A stretch of DNA of 7,103 nt from Puniceicoccaceae bacterium (GTDB taxonomy: Bacteria; Verrucomicrobiota; Verrucomicrobiia; Opitutales; Coraliomargaritaceae): contig PXBU01000364.1 in the NCBI GenBank assembly GCA_003566795.1, positions 1 through 7,103 on the forward strand. The letters run 5' to 3'. The translations under genes were made by a program, and so were the position numbers. Positions within the stretch are counted from its first letter, which is position 1; each line of letters opens with the position of its first letter. Of this stretch, positions 5,819 to 7,103 are shown piece by piece. The notes under the pieces are model-generated. The model searched no databases, was not told the origin of the DNA, and was given only the letters and a program-made list of their open reading frames with translations.

Positions 5819-6319
5819 CTAGTCGAAGACCTGGTCGGCAATCGCGATAATGTCGGACACGCTCAGCAGGTCGCAATCGCGTATGAAGTGATAGCGCTCG
5901 GCGTAGAAATCACGCACCTCGGATGCAAGGCTGGCCTTGAGCAAATGAATGGCCACGCTGCGCTCGTCCAGGTCGATCCACGGTGCCCAGGCCGCCAGCC
6001 CATAGCACTGCTCACCGCCGAACCAGCTGGTCGGCAGGTCGTTCCACAGCGCCCAGTGCTGCCGGCGACGCTCCAGCCGGTAGATGTCGCAGCGCTCATT
6101 GATCGACGTCCAGGCCCATTCCAGTCCGGCCACCAGCCGGAGCGAGTCTGGATTCTCGAAGGTTCGGAACGGTAGGTCGGAGCAGGACGAAGCCTCCTCC
6201 AGCGCATAGCTCGTCTCAATGGTCCAGCCCACGGGCAGTGGCGGGATCTCGACCAGGTGGGCGGGCTCTTGCGAGGGCAAATCGTCATAGGTCTGGGCGA
6301 CCAGTTTGCTGTAGCTCAT
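5819..6319 (-). CDS. 166-residue protein of unknown function
   Basis: Starts at ATG 6317-6319, preceded by AAGGAG (6326-6331) six bases away; a longer open frame upstream overlaps the previous gene and has no such signal. The product begins MSYSKLVAQTYDDLP, is rich in Trp and acidic residues (for example AGLEWAWTSINERCDIYRLE, HWALWNDLPTSWFGGEQCYG), and has no signal peptide or membrane span, so it is probably cytoplasmic. The C-terminal third, from WIDLDERSVAIHL to AIADQVFD, is the part shared with the 59-residue protein further downstream, suggesting a separate C-terminal domain. It follows the 117-residue gene with a 14-base gap, so the two form a transcription unit. I do not recognise the family. 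Confidence 0.75.
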   Translation of the reverse strand: MSYSKLVAQTYDDLPSQEPAHLVEIPPLPVGWTIETSYALEEASSCSDLPFRTFENPDSLRLVAGLEWAWTSINERCDIYRLERRRQHWALWNDLPTSWFGGEQCYGLAAWAPWIDLDERSVAIHLLKASLASEVRDFYAERYHFIRDCDLLSVSDIIAIADQVFD

Positions 6320-6325
6320 CTTGGT

Positions 6326-6331
6326 CTCCTT
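6326..6331 (-). promoter_or_regulatory. Ribosome binding site deciding the start of the 166-residue gene
   Basis: AAGGAG on the minus strand, six bases before ATG 6317-6319, lies in the short gap after the stop of the 117-residue gene. It rules out the longer in-frame extension to 6442. Confidence 0.75.
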
Positions 6332-6333
6332 GC

Positions 6334-6687
6334 TCAGGCGTTGCCAAGGATGTCGGGCGAGACCGGCTCGGCCTCGGCCCGGGCCACCCAGCCACCGATG
6401 AGGCTTTCCGGCGACATGTTGGTAAACACAATGCCAGGGCATTGCTGGCCGGGGCCATGCATGCCTTCGGCTGTGGCCAAATCCTTGTCGGGATCCAATC
6501 CGCCCTCGACAAGGGTATCGACGATTTCCGCAAAATCCTGACCGCTCATCGCGCCCATACGGAACAGGAAGTCGTCTTCGGCGTAGTGCTGGAGCTGCTC
6601 GCGGAAACCCTCGAGACCGCCGACAAAGCGGGCTTCGACCCGGGACTTCAGGACGAAGATATTCATCAAACCAACGGGGAGTGACAT
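6334..6687 (-). CDS. 117-residue protein of unknown function
   Basis: Two in-frame ATGs lie two codons apart; the second (6685-6687) is chosen because AGAGGA (6695-6700) is seven bases from it but only one base from the first. The product runs MSLPVGLMNIFVLKSRVEAR, then a Phe/Asp-rich helical segment (LEGFREQLQHYAEDDFLFRM), GQDFAEIVDTLVEGGLDPDK and a Gly/Pro/Cys turn (MHGPGQQCPGIVF), ending ILGNA. It has no signal peptide or membrane span and no recognised family. It is the first gene of the pair with the 166-residue gene and lies directly after copy 2 of the 57-bp repeat. The short paired layout resembles toxin-antitoxin or immunity-type cassettes, but no motif supports that. Confidence 0.7.
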   Translation of the reverse strand: MSLPVGLMNIFVLKSRVEARFVGGLEGFREQLQHYAEDDFLFRMGAMSGQDFAEIVDTLVEGGLDPDKDLATAEGMHGPGQQCPGIVFTNMSPESLIGGWVARAEAEPVSPDILGNA

Positions 6688-6694
6688 CACCATT

Positions 6695-6700
6695 TCCTCT
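6695..6700 (-). promoter_or_regulatory. Ribosome binding site deciding the start of the 117-residue gene
   Basis: AGAGGA on the minus strand is seven bases from ATG 6685-6687 and too close to the alternative ATG at 6691-6693. Confidence 0.65.
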
Positions 6701-6711
6701 TGATCGGAAAC

Positions 6712-6768
6712 GCCCTGTTTAGCGGTATTCGTTTAACGTCCCCCGCAAGTCGGGCTAAATCGGGACGT
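6712..6768 (-). repeat. 57-bp structured repeat, copy 2 (attC-like?)
   Basis: Differs from copy 1 (5748-5804) at three positions. The arms CCTGTTTAGC (6714-6723) and GCTAAATCGGG (6754-6764) still pair on the plus strand, with one T·G pair where copy 1 has T-A. The competing fold is stronger here: ACGTCCC (6736-6742) is exactly complementary to GGGACGT (6762-6768). It lies 24 bases before the start of the 117-residue gene, the same position copy 1 takes before the 59-residue gene. Confidence 0.75.
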
Positions 6769-6802
6769 GTAGCGTGGGCTCGTTTCCGAACCCCACCCGA
6801 TC

Positions 6803-6832
6803 AAGATATGCCAGATGAATCGCTTTTTGCAA
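6803..6832 (-). promoter_or_regulatory. Possible promoter for the 117/166-residue gene pair
   Basis: On the minus strand TTGCAA (6827-6832) and TATCTT (6803-6808) are separated by 18 bases; each matches four of six bases of the sigma-70 consensus. If used, transcripts would start near 6796 and carry copy 2 of the 57-bp repeat in a leader of about 110 bases. Confidence 0.3.
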
Positions 6833-6938
6833 AATTCCCCTCTTCTTTTTTCGCACCTCGCCCTTTCCGATTCTCAGCTTGTGAGAAATCCTTAGTTCAG
6901 AGTGGCACCCGATAAGGAAACCGTCAGGTAGATTCCCC

Positions 6939-7103
6939 ATGAGAAACAAAGCCCACCAATGCGATGCCATTCCCGCCGGCATCCGCGTCGAACCCGACAG
7001 TGGCTACCTTGGCAAAGACACCCAATGGGTGCTGGTTGTCAGCCGAGAGGCCACCGAGGCGGATCTCGAGGAAAACAACTATCTTGAGAATGTCGGCGAG
7101 GAA
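6939..7103 (+). CDS. N-terminus of an unrecognised protein (partial, runs off window)
   Basis: ATG 6939-6941 opens a frame of 55 codons to the window edge, beginning MRNKAHQCDAIPAGIRVEPD, then GYLGKDTQWVLVVSREATEA and an acidic segment DLEENNYLENVGEE. Composition is that of a soluble, acidic protein without a signal peptide. A weak AGGT about 10 bases upstream may serve as ribosome binding site. It is divergent from the 117-residue gene, with 251 bp between the two starts that include repeat copy 2. Short proteins with similar openings occur as uncharacterised accessory genes as far as I recall, but I cannot name the family from 55 residues. Confidence 0.6.
   Translation, partial: MRNKAHQCDAIPAGIRVEPDSGYLGKDTQWVLVVSREATEADLEENNYLENVGEE

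Noticed and set aside
5748..6768. CRISPR array
   Set aside because: Only two copies, separated by 907 bp containing genes; no regular spacers and no cas genes.

Overview
The window is 7.1 kb of moderately GC-rich bacterial chromosome. A membrane-anchored PAS-GGDEF protein, an N-formylglutamate amidohydrolase-type protein, a lysine-rich H1/AlgP-like protein and decayed ISL3 and IS630 insertion sequences point to a proteobacterium, probably a gammaproteobacterium. That placement is inference; no rRNA or other phylogenetic marker is present. Apart from the two window-edge genes and two weak plus-strand reading frames, all genes lie on the minus strand.

Left part (1-3370). The 3' end of an unrecognised plus-strand gene (3-269) is followed by about 310 bp without a credible gene. 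Then comes the last 86 codons of an ISL3-type transposase (583-843), which directly abuts the stop codon of a 527-residue diguanylate cyclase (844-2427). Upstream of the cyclase lies a dead IS630-type transposase (2464-3072) with five in-frame stops but no frameshift. Next to it is an orphan plus-strand reading frame (3125-3313), perhaps the tail of a destroyed gene. A strong 12-bp hairpin (3343-3370) closes this segment.

Middle (3387-4539). A lysine/alanine-rich nucleoid-type gene (3387-3807) reads cleanly only if the A6 run after its start codon is one base shorter. A second gene (4081-4539) encodes a small secreted protein built almost entirely of Asn-Pro-Tyr-Gly / Gly-Ser-Pro-Tyr repeats. 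It has a good ribosome binding site, and a 19-bp palindrome lies about 57 bp upstream.

Right part (4726-7103). This is the most unusual part. Reading along the minus strand: a 117-residue and a 166-residue protein of unknown function (6687 to 5819), a 59-residue protein (5726 to 5547), and an N-formylglutamate amidohydrolase-family gene (5550 to 4726) whose GTG start overlaps the stop of the small gene. The 59-residue protein resembles the C-terminal third of the 166-residue protein. A 57-bp element occurs twice, 964 bp apart and 54/57 identical, once just before each gene pair. Its arms form a 10-bp stem with one bulged base and resemble the R''/R' boxes of integron attC sites, with a compensating change in each box. 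The segment therefore looks like gene-pair cassettes separated by a structured recombination-type or leader element. No integrase is in view, so that reading is a hypothesis. A divergent plus-strand gene (6939 onward) runs off the right edge.
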